Part shown: positions 50,156 to 61,740 of the stretch, in pieces
Layout: each line of letters starts with the position of its first letter
How positions within the stretch are numbered: the stretch's first letter is position 1
Source: Ustulina deusta
Taxonomy: Eukaryota; Ascomycota; Sordariomycetes; Xylariales; Xylariaceae
Direction: 5' to 3'
Assembly: GCA_023159155.1 (NCBI GenBank)
Contig: JAJNNX010000030.1
Location: 372,001-436,000 of the forward strand
DNA length: 64,000 nt
The notes under the pieces: model-generated
Told to the model about the DNA's origin: nothing
What the model saw: the letters and a program-made list of their open reading frames with translations, nothing else
Databases searched by the model: none
Program-made: the position numbers and the translations under genes

Positions 50156-51562
50156 ATATCTTAATCGCCTCCGCTACCACCGAGCGCGCGAACCTCCGTC
50201 GAGAAAACGTGGGCCAATCCTTCCAAGGCTGGGCGAGTGGCGGGGCTGCCCAAGCTTTCGATCTCGTAACTAGGAGATTATCATTCAAGTGGAGCGAGCG
50301 GTTCGGGAGGGAACGAGGGAACCCTTGGATGGGATTTGGTGTCGCTTTTGGATGCCGTGAATCCAACCACGTGTATATGTCTACTACTATAAACAGCCGT
50401 TTTTTACCAACCAACATTAGAGACTCGAGTGTTTTCCCCCCTCTGACGGCAAAGAAAAGGGAAGATCGTGGGAGGTCGGCTGACGACATCGATTGCATTT
50501 GGGTGAAGATAGAGGCGAGGCAGCTCTTATTTCCTCTCGTTTGTGTAAAGTATCGTTGCTCAATCCGGGACCCTGTCATCACTATCTTGCCAACGAGTCC
50601 CCATCGCGTGGTCTATGTGCGTCTACCTATGGGATCCAAACCTTGAACTCTGGAAATCCCAAATCGAGGAGAGGAATCCGACAGAACGTAGAGATATGTA
50701 TTATTATTACTAGATAGATACCCAGGTTTCTCGATACAGCAAATCCTACCGAGTCTAGCACCGAAATATCATACTTCTCCTTCCTACTATTTATTTCCTT
50801 TTCTTGTCTTCTTCTTCTTCTTCTTCTTCTTTTCGCCCTTAAATACGGGCCAAAGGTATCTATCTATCTATCAGCATTGAAAACCATCATCAGGTTGGTG
50901 TAAAGAGAAAAAAAAGGGGGGGGAGGGGGGGGAGGAAAAGAAAATCAGGAAAAAGAAGAAGGCTCTGCTGGAAAATAGAGGCAAAAGTGGGAAAAGGTTG
51001 GGACTAATATTTCACCCTCTTCCTTATTTCTTGCCGTCTCCCTGCCATGTGTTATTCACGTAATACTCTCACGTATCATGAGACAGCAAATATGTGTGTA
51101 TGCGGGAGAAGCAGAGAAGAGGTGAAAAATCGGAAACACCGAACAGAAAATCATAAATACGGAGCTATCATTCGTCTGTCTGTCGGTCTGCTTTATGTAC
51201 AGTGCTTCTGCTTCTGCTTCTTCTTCATGCATGCATGCCTCGAATATAACGCAAAATTTATTAACCCGCCGCTGGTTGTTGGTTTTCATACAACAAGCAA
51301 GATATTAGCTAGTCGTAAGTGGTGATAGCTGGACCGTCGGGTATCGAGATATCTAATTGGGGTACGTCGGGAGGATATTAGTGGTACACATCTCGAGCAA
51401 GAGTTTGATGCCTGCCCTATACAAACAGACGCCAACGCCTATCTCCTCCAGAGATGCAGTAAACCAGCCGTTCGCTAAGTGCTCGAATGCCACCAAAGGT
51501 AGTTCCCTAGTAAAACACACCGTGATTAGTATCACAGCAACCGTCTATCTATTTACATCATC
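50156..51562. other. Convergent intergenic region COX6 / chromodomain gene
   Basis: 3' flanks of both genes. Contains a CTT microsatellite (about 50807-50830), an A/G-rich tract (50907-50960) and a CTTCTG/CATG simple stretch (about 51208-51238). No gene is visible. Confidence 0.5.
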
Positions 51563-54500
51563 CTAGAACCTCTGGTCACGCAGGTGCGCGAATCGATTGG
51601 CCCCCGGTCCCTGGTTGAACAGCACCGCATTTTGGACGCCGTTCCCCGTACCAACAGGCCCATCGAAGACGGCCACAGGCGGTTGAGGACTGGTCCCCCG
51701 ACTACTGCTCGGCCCTCCCATCGCACTCGGGCCCCGGGTGCCGTTTCGTGGACTCATAACACCTAGGGAGTTCAGTCTTGGACTGCGCGGGACACTGGAC
51801 TGCCTAGTCTCTCTACGTCCACTCTTGAGCGATTTGAGTTCTTCTTTGACCCGGTTGAGCTCCGCCTCGCGTTCGCGGACTAAGTTCTTCTGCTCACTTA
51901 TCTGCTGAGCGAGTACCCTAGCCTCGTTACGGCTTTGGGTTTTGTTAACCTCGACAATATTCTTATCAGCTTTGCGTTGCAGCTCCTCGATTTTCTTTTC
52001 GTAACCTCGATTCTCAGATGCCAATTCAGCGGCGCGCTGAGATGCTTGATTGTACAGATTTTTTTGATAATCTGTGTCACTTTGCATCACGTACAATCTC
52101 TTATTTAAGCTCTCCACTTGCGCATTGGCCATATTTAAGTTCCTTTCCATCTCTGCCATTTTGACGAGGTCGGGGTTAGAGGAATGGAGAAGCGCATCAT
52201 TAGCTTCAGCTAGCTTCTTTTCGAGTTCTGCTCGCGTCGTCTTTAGCGTGGCGATTTCTGTTCTGCAGGACTCCAGGCTTCCACTTAACACCGCTGCCTG
52301 TTCTTGACCAGTTTTGTAATCGGCTTCAAATATGCCGCGCTCTTCCAGAGCCTCCATGTATCTAGTCTGGATGTTATTGATGGAGGACCTATAGCTATTG
52401 GCTTCTTTTTGATTCCGGTCACTCAGTTGCCGAAAACCGTCTTCTCGTGCTTTGCTTTCTTCCAGTTTGGACTCTAACTCGGCGAACTGTGCAGTATTAG
52501 TACCAGAATTTATGGGTTAGAGGATGATACGGAACACTCACTTTCTCGGACAGCGCTTGCAGCTTGTCAACCGATACTACAATAGTGCTTTTCTCCGGGC
52601 TTTCAGTGAAATCATCCCCAAGCAAGTCCCTCAAGGCGTCACTGATATAGCTCACAGATGTTACTACCTGCGGTTGAAACATCTTCGGTCTTTTTGGTAG
52701 ACTCTCGTCATTATCACCATCAATCTAATTCTCGTTAGGATCCGACAACACCAGCGTTCTAATTGACTTACATAAGATCGCTTCCGGCTGCCAGGATGCT
52801 GGTCAGTACCCAGACCTTGGCCACTGAGCTGCGTCACCTCGATTTGGGAGCTTGCAGCATATAAATCATCGAAGATCTCAATTGGGACCGATTGAGGTTC
52901 CCAGTAAAAATCATCTTCGTCGTCCTCGGGCATCTGGATGCGCCTCGAAAACTTCTCGGCAATAGAGGAAAGTGATTCTGATATATCTGGCTCCTCGACG
53001 TATCGCATTGCTTTCACTAGTGCCAGCATAAGTACATTCTTCCGTTCTAATGGTTGCAAGTTTTCCATGATGCGCATGTTGATGTGTTGTATAGAGGCAA
53101 TATTAACAAGAGCCAAAATGATCGGAGTGGCACTCTGGTCCGTTGGGGTCACTAATTCTTGGCGAAAAGTGTGGTCGAAGGCAATAACGACATCGACATT
53201 TCTGGGAATTGAGGACTCCCCATCCGAGGTTGAAGAGAGAGAAACGGTCAATGAGTGCCTGGCATCTGCTGCACTGACGACGTCCTGACCAGATCGGATA
53301 TAGCGATAGCCTCTACTTTGTATTATATGACCAAGCAAATCCATAAGCTTCCCTGGGCGGACAAGGATTAGGACTTTTTTATCAGAGTTTAAATTTCGCA
53401 GATTATCGAGTAGCTCGGCCACAAAGGAGAACTTTGCATTTGTGCCAATGACATGTTTCGTCATCTGTTCTGGTGACATAGACGGGAGACTGTCGAGGAA
53501 AGGGGGAATGTCACATATATCGAAAAGACGAGAGAACATAATATCAAGCTTCTCGACGACATCTTTGCGTGGCGTCTCATGGGGCAAGACTAGGAACGCA
53601 GAATTGTATTCATTCATTAATGCTTCATTCTCACGGATGATGTCGTTATATTGTGGTCGACTGCTTGGTTGGAAGGGGAGTGTGATGAGATACTCGGAGG
53701 GACCGGTGGGCACGTGAGGCAAGAGACTACATGGGTAATCATCCTGCATCTCATCTTCGTCCGAATGGGTTGATCGAGGCAGAGGGCCGGAGGCAAAACC
53801 ATCATCAGTCGGAACGGAGGGGCTACCATCCACATCATTCTCGATGGAAAGTGTAAGAGTAGACGGGTCTAAGGTCGTGGGCTGCTCCATTTGAGGCGTA
53901 TCGTATGAACTCAAAGATCCCGGTTCTACTGGCATGTGCTCAAGCGGAGGATTAGGACCGATATGAGCTTGCGCTGACTCAAGTGATGGCTCAGCTCGAG
54001 CCTGCGTTGTCCCAGACGGAAGCAGAAGCATTGGAGAAATTAACGGAGCAGGTACGTCAACCGTCGAAGTCTTGTCACTGTCAACATGGGCTTCTACTTG
54101 TGGCGTAGGGTTTTGGGCGACATAGGGGACGTTGTCTAAAGGCACTGGAGATGATACGGCTGGTGATGCTATGGCAGGCGATGTTGATCCTGCTACAGAA
54201 GACTTGTTGAAGTGCCCCTCTCGGAAAAGCCTCAGGGCCTCCGCTGCGGATGTGCCATCCATATTAGAAGAAGTGACAGGTCTCGTTTTCTGCGATAGAT
54301 CGACTGCTGTGCGACGTAGACTCGGGTTGTCGCCGTCCCGTATTGTCGACTGTGGCTCCGGAAGTGACACAGCGGATGATGCGGGTTCGTTGTGCCCTTC
54401 GGAAGCGGTGGATATCCTAATATTACTAGGTATCTCACCGAGGGCTTGACTTAAGTCCTGGGAGTCTGCCTGCGCTTCGCTGTCCCAGGGGATGGTCTCA

Positions 54501-55864
54501 GGCACAGTTCTATCCTCTTCAAAGACGGAAAAATCTGATTGGCTTTGGGAAGTAGCGTCGCCTGGGTGACTGCTCAGAGGCTGAACAATCTGAGCTGCTT
54601 GGGAATTGCTCGTCGTCGAGCCTCTGTTAGTAGTTTGTGAATGCTGACTTTCTATTCCTTGGGAGGTCTGCGAGTTGGGGTTCTGTGAAAGAGACGCAGG
54701 AATGGTGGTGTTGTGAGATGTTGCCACTGGGGTTGGGGCGACGGTATCTAAGTCAAGCTCCGGTTGGGTTTGAAATTGCGGACTCACGTTGAATCCAGTG
54801 TTTGTGGATATATTTGGATTTGCGAAGAATCCAGAAATTCCAGCAAATCGTGACCGTGATTCTGGTTGATGGGAGGGGATACCTGAAGAGGGAGAAGCTC
54901 GTGAGTTCTCTAACAGTCTTGGCTGGGTTGGCGGCTCCCTCGAGGGCTGGCTTTCCACGAAGGAACCAGCAGGTTCGTGATGGCTATTTTGCGCCTCAGA
55001 TGCCGATGTACAAGATATCTCTTGCGAATCAGGAATGACCCGTTGATCTCTCGCTGCAATGCCACTCCGATGCATGCGCTCTGGGAGGGTGACTTGTGAA
55101 GATGCCTGACTCGCCGGCGAAGATGGGATGACCCGGAATTCAGAGGGGTCAAAGGCCGACACACGAGGGAGCTCAACCACTATTTGCGCCCCCTGTGTTT
55201 TCGCAGCTAGTCCAGCCTCTAGGTTTCCAGTATTCGAGGTGCCCGGCGGTGGAATCAATTGATCTCTCGACTCGGCGCGTGGAACCCGGTGAGAGGGAGT
55301 GGGGAATCCGTCGGCCTGCCTCCGTTTGCGAGGCCCCTCCTCCGTATGGTCCAACGATCTCGCAAGCGCGCCGTCGTCCGAGGACTTCTGCCGGAGCCTT
55401 CTCTTTTTAGGCGCTTGCACGGGATCGGTTTCCTGTGTTGATGCCAGCGGCAGCGGATCCTCGTCGTTATCGGGCGCGCCAGCGACCTTTGCGGCCGCGT
55501 TCTTCTTGTCGGTCCAATCGTTGATGGCGAGCGCCGTCACGTTTGCCGCTGGTTCCTATACCACGGTCAGCCGTGAATCCAAGACCAGCCCGAAAGTCAC
55601 TGCATAAGAACATACCCAGGTCGGGTCGTAGCGGCGGCCGCTTTGATCGGCGCCGTCCCAGTCTATCAGATACAGCGTGCGCCCGTCTTCTGTCTTCTCG
55701 TCGATGATATCACGGATGGTGAACCAGCCCCTGGGCTGTGGCTTCTGTTGCTGTTTCGCCTTGGGCTTGGGCTTGGAGAAGGGACTGGCACTGGCCCGGT
55801 CTCGAGGTCGCGTCCGACTGTCGTGGGCTTGTTTCTGTGGCTTTTCTGGGCCGACCGTATTCAT
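51563..55864 (-). CDS. Chromodomain protein with HDA2/3-like domain and coiled coil
   Basis: Four minus-strand exons (55864-55616, 55555-52772, 52724-52542, 52486-51563) join in frame to 1379 residues. A chromodomain lies at about 46-95 (RGWFTIRDIIDE, LYLIDWDG, RYDPTWEP), with the aromatic positions expected for methyl-lysine reading. A long disordered Ser/Pro/Gln-rich linker follows to about 680, then a globular region of about 300 residues (LITLPFQPSSRPQYNDI; KKVLILVRPGKLMDLLGHII) resembling the HDA1-complex subunit 2/3 domain. A coiled coil (about 1075-1270) precedes a disordered tail. This layout suggests a heterochromatin histone deacetylase complex subunit, comparable to Neurospora CDP-2 of HCHC; that equivalence is inferred. 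The N-terminus is uncertain: frame and splice signals continue upstream of 55864 (possible intron about 56001-55892). Confidence 0.85.
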
Positions 55865-57331
55865 TGACCGGGTCACGGGTCCAGGACGATCTGTGTCGAC
55901 ATGCAGCCCATGATTAGCCTTCCGTCCCCAAACGATGGATGTACAATACAATACCGCACAAAGAATGTGCTCTGCATTGAATGCTTGTGCAACCGGAATG
56001 GTGCTCACCGTGGCCGTCCTGCGGTATTCGCGAGTCCACTAATCAAGGTGTAAGTTGGTGGCTGGCATCAGGTCGTTTATCCGCGACTTATCGCGCTTGG
56101 AAGCTATCGACATACTACCTAGGTACTGAGAGGGTACCTCCTGCCGAGCCTTGCACTGCAGCCTGGTGGCGTGGGGTCAACTGCCGCAGGTGGTGTCAGA
56201 GCCTGTGGCTGAAGGTTAGCGTGGCTGGTCGCCTATCTGCTGTGCTGTCTACAAGGCTTGCTAGCGCCCGCAGCTGGAGGTATCAATAATTCAAAAGCGC
56301 CACCTACACGAAGCTTGTTCTGCGCGATTATATCCCCTCCGTGTTCTATTACGCCGAGATTATGCTAGCAACTATCTTAATCGATCCAGGTGCCAGCATC
56401 AAAACGGTATGGTCGACGAGAGCAGATGTCAGCAACGCACACGGCATCGATAAAAAAGTGAACGCCTTAAAGAACACAAGAGTGTGGTAAACAAGAGTGT
56501 GATAAACCAAGCGTCCGTTCAAAGTTTAGCCCAAGGGGTTGTGGAGATGCTCCTCCCACTTATAGACACTTGCTTGGGTTTGGTAGGTGCTTGAGGCAAC
56601 AACACCTAGATAAGACACAGGCAATCGACTCTCTGTCTGGAGATGAGTCGTTGCTTCCACGAAAGTGAGACGCTGAGGAATATGCGAGCTACGGTTGACA
56701 AGAACTACCTAGAACCTTGTCTTAAAACCTAGTCCCGGAGGCTTGAGAGCATGAAGTAGCAACGTGACAGGTGCTCCGGCAGCCAAGTGCAGGAACCGCG
56801 CGGGTTTCTGTGTTAACTGTTCTCGGGGTAACAAAATTGCAAGATGGTCCAAGTCCAAAATATAGACACCAAGTCGCGGTTTAAAAAAAACTACAAGGTT
56901 TCATTACTGGGTCACTAGAGCTGAACCAGACTTTGGCAGCAAATGTGCGGCCACTTAATGGCTCTTTACGTAAATACCCGGCCAGCTGAAGGTGGTAGCT
57001 CAAAAAAGATTTGCATATGAGCTAAAGCCTCTCTCAATATCTTTGACACTCCTTGATGATGAATACGCCCAGCATATGTAGGTATACAAGAAGTAGCTAA
57101 CCGGGACGACAACAATAACAACGCCTTCTATCGCAGTTGTCGAGTGTATATAGCCTCAACGCCCTTCAAAAGCCCCGATTTCCAACAGGAACGCCAAGAC
57201 AACCGAGCGCCATTTTCCATTCCCACTCAGATCAGACACTATGGATATTTCCAGCCATTATTCGTACAACATCGTACAGCACACCTCTTGCCTGGGTAGT
57301 CTTACCGATAGACATGGGATCTCTTATTTCT
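55865..57331. other. Upstream region of the chromodomain gene and 3' flank of the GMC gene
   Basis: It may contain one or more 5' exons of the chromodomain gene: a GTGAGC donor at about 56001 and an ACACAG acceptor at 55892 would join a short frame GlnAspGlyHis to AspArgProGly. Further upstream nothing is recognised; frames at 57137-57682 (+) overlap the next gene and are shadows. Confidence 0.4.
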
Positions 57332-60300
57332 TCATTGGGCAAGGAGCTCACCCGAATCGATCATCCTCTTGAATTCGTCATCGGGCTCCTTGAGGCTTTG
57401 GCCCCCACGGACCACACGATCCACTTCTTCCAAGACGAATGGGTAGACGTCCTTCCAGGCATTACGGCCCATCCAGCAGTCAAGGTGTCCGTAGTCAGGC
57501 ACGACCCGACGGCGGTACTGGATGACATCGTCCTGGCGAGTGCTGAAGGCATCCGTGAGGACTTCGTAGGTACGCTCCGTACTCTCAGGGCTAAGGACGG
57601 CGTTGTCGCCGCCGACGAACAGCAGGAAAGGGATGCCACGGAGCTTGCGGATGTTGTCCGGGGTGTCAAGGCGCTCATATAAGGGGCCGTTGGACATGAC
57701 GTGTCCCTCATAACCCTGCTTCATAAGCAGGTGCAGCAATGTCATGTTAACACCGCCGAAGAACCGGTCGATCTGCCGGTGGGTGGCCTCGTTGAGATTG
57801 CGGTGGTTCCAGCAGCGTGCGAACACGAGGGAGACCCGGTGGCAGCTCGCGTTGTTGCAAATCTCCTTGCGCTCGTCCGGCATGAACCGCAGCAACTCAT
57901 TCAGCACCTTCTGTAGGTAACTGTCGTCTTTCCCCGTGCTGCAGCTAAACCAGTTACCTGCCAAGCGACGGTACAGTCTATCGGCTGGAATCGGCAGTGC
58001 CAGGATTTTGATCATATTCAGACTGTTCCAGATTGGGTTCATGAATACCTGGCTACATGTCACGCCCTTTATCCACTTGGCCGGAATAGTGCCGTCGAGT
58101 AGCCCTGTTGCGAATGCTACACTGCCCATGCAATGGGCGATGGTATATATCGGTTCAGGCTCGGGTTTCTCGTCGTCGTTATTCGCAGGCCCATCGTAAG
58201 TGGGATACTTTTTACGGATAAACTCGAGGCACGCCAGGATATCAAGACGCGCATCAAACGTTGTGAAGTCATCCTGGGCCACCATAAGCGCGCCGATACG
58301 ATGAACCGTGACAAACACACGATATCCAGCGCGTTGAAAGTAGTTGACCGCGTTAAGACGAATAGTAGGTAGTGCAAAGATCTGGTGGTCCACAGATGCA
58401 CCTGGTATCATGAACAAGTTTTTGGTTGGACCCGACGTGTTGGTTGGTTCCCACATATGTAGGCTGGTCGTCACATCATCGCGAGCTCTGATTTTGTACG
58501 ACTTGGTGTGAGGCGTATGATTGATGAAGCCCGAATATACCTGACTGGGATACTGTAGCGGTGTGAGAGGCGCCAAGAATAAAGACATGGATTTTCGCGT
58601 GAAAAAGGTCAAGAAGTTCGCAGCGCTCTTCACCTTGTTGAAGATGCTACTGCCCGTCGGGGACAACGTGAGGACCTCGGAAAGAAAGTCTCGTGGTTGA
58701 ATTCTCATGATGCCCTGAGCAACAACTTTGCCCCTCGGATAAAAATCCTCCCCATATTTCTCTCTTGGCTCCTTTGGGGATCGCTCCGTGATGGTGACAT
58801 AGAGCGTACTTGTAGACTTCCAGAACTGCACTGGTGAGAGCGCAACTGAAGAATCGACTACTTTGTAACCGTGGAAATGTAGTCTCCGCTCATTTGTGCC
58901 GTACATGTCAAAATCGTAGGTAAGATTTCGAGTCCCGGGCGCTTTGGTGTCGACTAGGAACAAATTGAAATTTCCTCGTCGAACCATAAATGGGGATCCC
59001 TCGAGTGTTGGACAGGAGAAAGTGCCGGTTAAGTTTGCCGAGTGTTTAGGATCGTGAACAATGGACCTTGTGTTGAAGGCTTGCACACTGAGGAAGAAGC
59101 GTGCTGTCTCGCACATGGATTTTGCAGTTCTGGCCGCTAGTTCGTAGTCGTCAATAGCATCTTTGAAATTGCTGTTGTTGTTGTGGAGGCGATGGATATG
59201 ACCAGACATCACCTCAGTAAAGCCAAAACCGCCGTCTTTCAGGCGACGGGCAGACGCGATCGACTTGTGCGCGTGGTAGATTTCCTCTTCTTCCTCTTTC
59301 TCTTCTAGCCGCACCTGCAGCCGCTCAAGACGATGCTTCCGTCGATCGTGCGGGTGTTTAGGAGATCCAAACAGATCTAACACGTCATTCTTCTCGGTAT
59401 CAATCTTCAATTCGTTGTGTGTTATATACCAGTCTAACGACCGTTCTGCCAAAGCGGTGATGGTTGCAAATGGATTTGCTCCCAAAGAAGTTGGAATAAC
59501 TGCACCATCCGTGACAATGAGGCCATGGTGAGTCTCTATGCCATCACCCTTAAATACTGCACCGACATGATTTGTCACACCCGTGGCGCCAGAGTCTGCC
59601 ATACATGCACCGCTATGCTTGCGTCAGCCAACTGTAAGATAAATCGATATTCAGAATTGAAGGCTTACCCGATAGGGTGGACTGTAATTTGCTGTTGGCT
59701 CATGAGAGAATAGAAGGGGTTCTGCACAAATGTTCCTCCGACAGCTCGAGTCGCCTTCTCAAGAACACGGTTCAAGTATTTAACGTGATCACTACGGCCA
59801 ACACCAATGAATTCCAGGACTGGTTTGTCTTCTTTCAGTGTCAAATACGCTTGGTTGCCTATTACCCATTAGTATCAGAGGATAGGTAGAATGGTGATTA
59901 AGATAACTTACTATCATGAGACATAATGAGATAAACCTGTGTCCTCTCGATAGCACCTTTTCGGAAATATGGTCCTAGGAAGAGACTGCCGGCACGAGCA
60001 AGATTCCCTTTGACTCTTTCAAGAAGAGATTCTTCTGCTGTGTCACTGCTGCCAGGCATGAATTCGAGGAGTGCTTGCATGAAAGGTACAAGTGCCCTCG
60101 GAATAGTGCCTTCCTCAATAACATATCCATCCAGAGGATTTTCATGGCCTTTCCTATTGTCGATGATACCGGTGATACAAGGCCCGACGGGGTGATATGG
60201 TGACGGGAATCGTCGGCCCATGGCATTGACCTCGGAGTCAGTATTATATCTAGGAAGAGTTAGGACGCCCAGAATAGAATGGAAGTAAGCGCAACTTACC

Positions 60301-61740
60301 CGAAGGCCAACATGTCGCCATTTCCGCTCATTTTCTGGCCAACCTGGTCACTCATCTTCAAGCCCATCTGTTTACTCCGAAGTAGAATTTCGGTTGTGCC
60401 GATAGCGCCGGCACCGAGGAATACAGCCTCTTTTGCATGAACCCACATCAAGTCATCGTGGAGGTTGGCTTTAAAGTGGCCGCGATTTCCGCCATGCCAA
60501 GCGAAGTAGACAATATAGCCGTCGCCATTAGGAGATTCTGTGATATATCGTACCTCTGATTCGCAGAACATATCTGCACCCCAATTCCAAGCGTCAGCTA
60601 GGTAGGTAACAAGTGTGGTTGTCTTCGAGCCATCGTTCAAGCCCGTGGCATCTTGGCCGGTAGAGGCAGACGCGGACATCTCAACGCCGCAGCTATTCGG
60701 TCCATTGCGGAATCGTGTCGTCTGCTTCACTCGACTGAACTTTTCTGTCATATTGAGGTATTTTGCTTGCCTCTCGAGAAGGTCGAGCTTCGGCAAGTTG
60801 GGCCAATCTTTCGGGTATTCCTCAGGTTCGAGGACCTCTGCAGCCCTGTTATAGACTAGCCAGGGTTGAATGTTAATCTACTGTGTGAACAGGTTGAGCC
60901 TTGGGCTCCATAGAATGCGTTCCTAGGGAGGCTAGAATGGCTACTCACACTCCTTTAAGCAGCCCACGTTGTTTTTAATTTCCTTGGGCCATTGTTCCAG
61001 TTTGAGCGCGTCCTCGTCGGCTTCTAGGAAGACATTGGCGTTTATCAAACTTGTTCCTCCAAGTCCTGTCAAATGTATCAGCTACGGATACCCCGCAATA
61101 TAATAAAACATATCAACTTACCATTACCAACGAGAGCGTTTTGACCGTTACCAAAGATTAGGTGATACAGGCCGGTCGGGTCTCCGCCATGGACGATCTT
61201 CTTGGGTAACCATGGCGGCACAATTTGACCCGAGTAATGCAGTTGGTCGAGAGCATCTGCCGTGCCGCTCGGAAACTCACCAGGCCAGCGCTCTTTGCCA
61301 CGCTCGAGGAGACAGACAGACTTGTCCGCGCGAGCTAATCGCGCCGCAGCAACACCACCGCCATACCCTGATCCAATGACAACACAATCATATTCGTGTC
61401 GCATCAGTTCCATTGGCTTTGAAAGCCTCGGGAAGACCTCTGAATTGGGATCATCAGCCCAGGTTCGTATGTGCGCGAAGGGGCGGGATCGTGGTCCGGC
61501 AGCTTCGTGCTCACGAGAGCTGTGGTCATCAGTAGCATAAGAGCCCGAATGGCTACTGTGTTCGGTGCCATTCGAAGAACCTCGGCTTGACGGGCGAGGA
61601 TGCCCATTGACAGGTCCAGGCCATGTTCCTGCCCGGCCGTTCACTCTCTTGTGGGTGCCGTTCGTGTGGGTAAAATCCGCTCCAGTCGAGTGTGCCGCTT
61701 CCACGCCAGCACCGATATCGACGGGCATAGCTGATGGCAT
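57332..61740 (-). CDS. GMC (cholesterol-oxidase-like) oxidoreductase fused to alpha/beta hydrolase
   Basis: Six minus-strand exons (61740-61122, 61065-60949, 60855-60300, 60249-59912, 59858-59669, 59612-57332) join in frame to 1366 residues. After a Ser/His/Gly-rich leader of about 95 residues, the FAD-binding motif VVIGSGYGGGVAAARLARAD (about 120-139) opens a GMC fold. Further landmarks are NGLGGTSLINANV, a substrate domain, and the closing HPIGGACMADSGATGVTNHVG and TSLGANPFATI near 604-660. A charged linker (LEEKEEEEEIYHAHK) leads to a domain of about 980-1350 with the alpha/beta hydrolase elbow AHCMGS (Cys1101), GGDNAVLSPES (Asp1276) and DYGHLDCW (His1316). The fusion could oxidise and hydrolyse a sterol-like or ester substrate, but the substrate is unknown. 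Introns are 50-93 nt. Confidence 0.9.

Noticed and set aside
50209..50646. 145-codon plus-strand frame after COX6
   Set aside because: Lies in the 3' flank, has no motif and lacks any conservation cue.
57137..57682. 181-codon plus-strand frame at the 3' end of the GMC fusion gene
   Set aside because: Antisense shadow of the conserved hydrolase domain.
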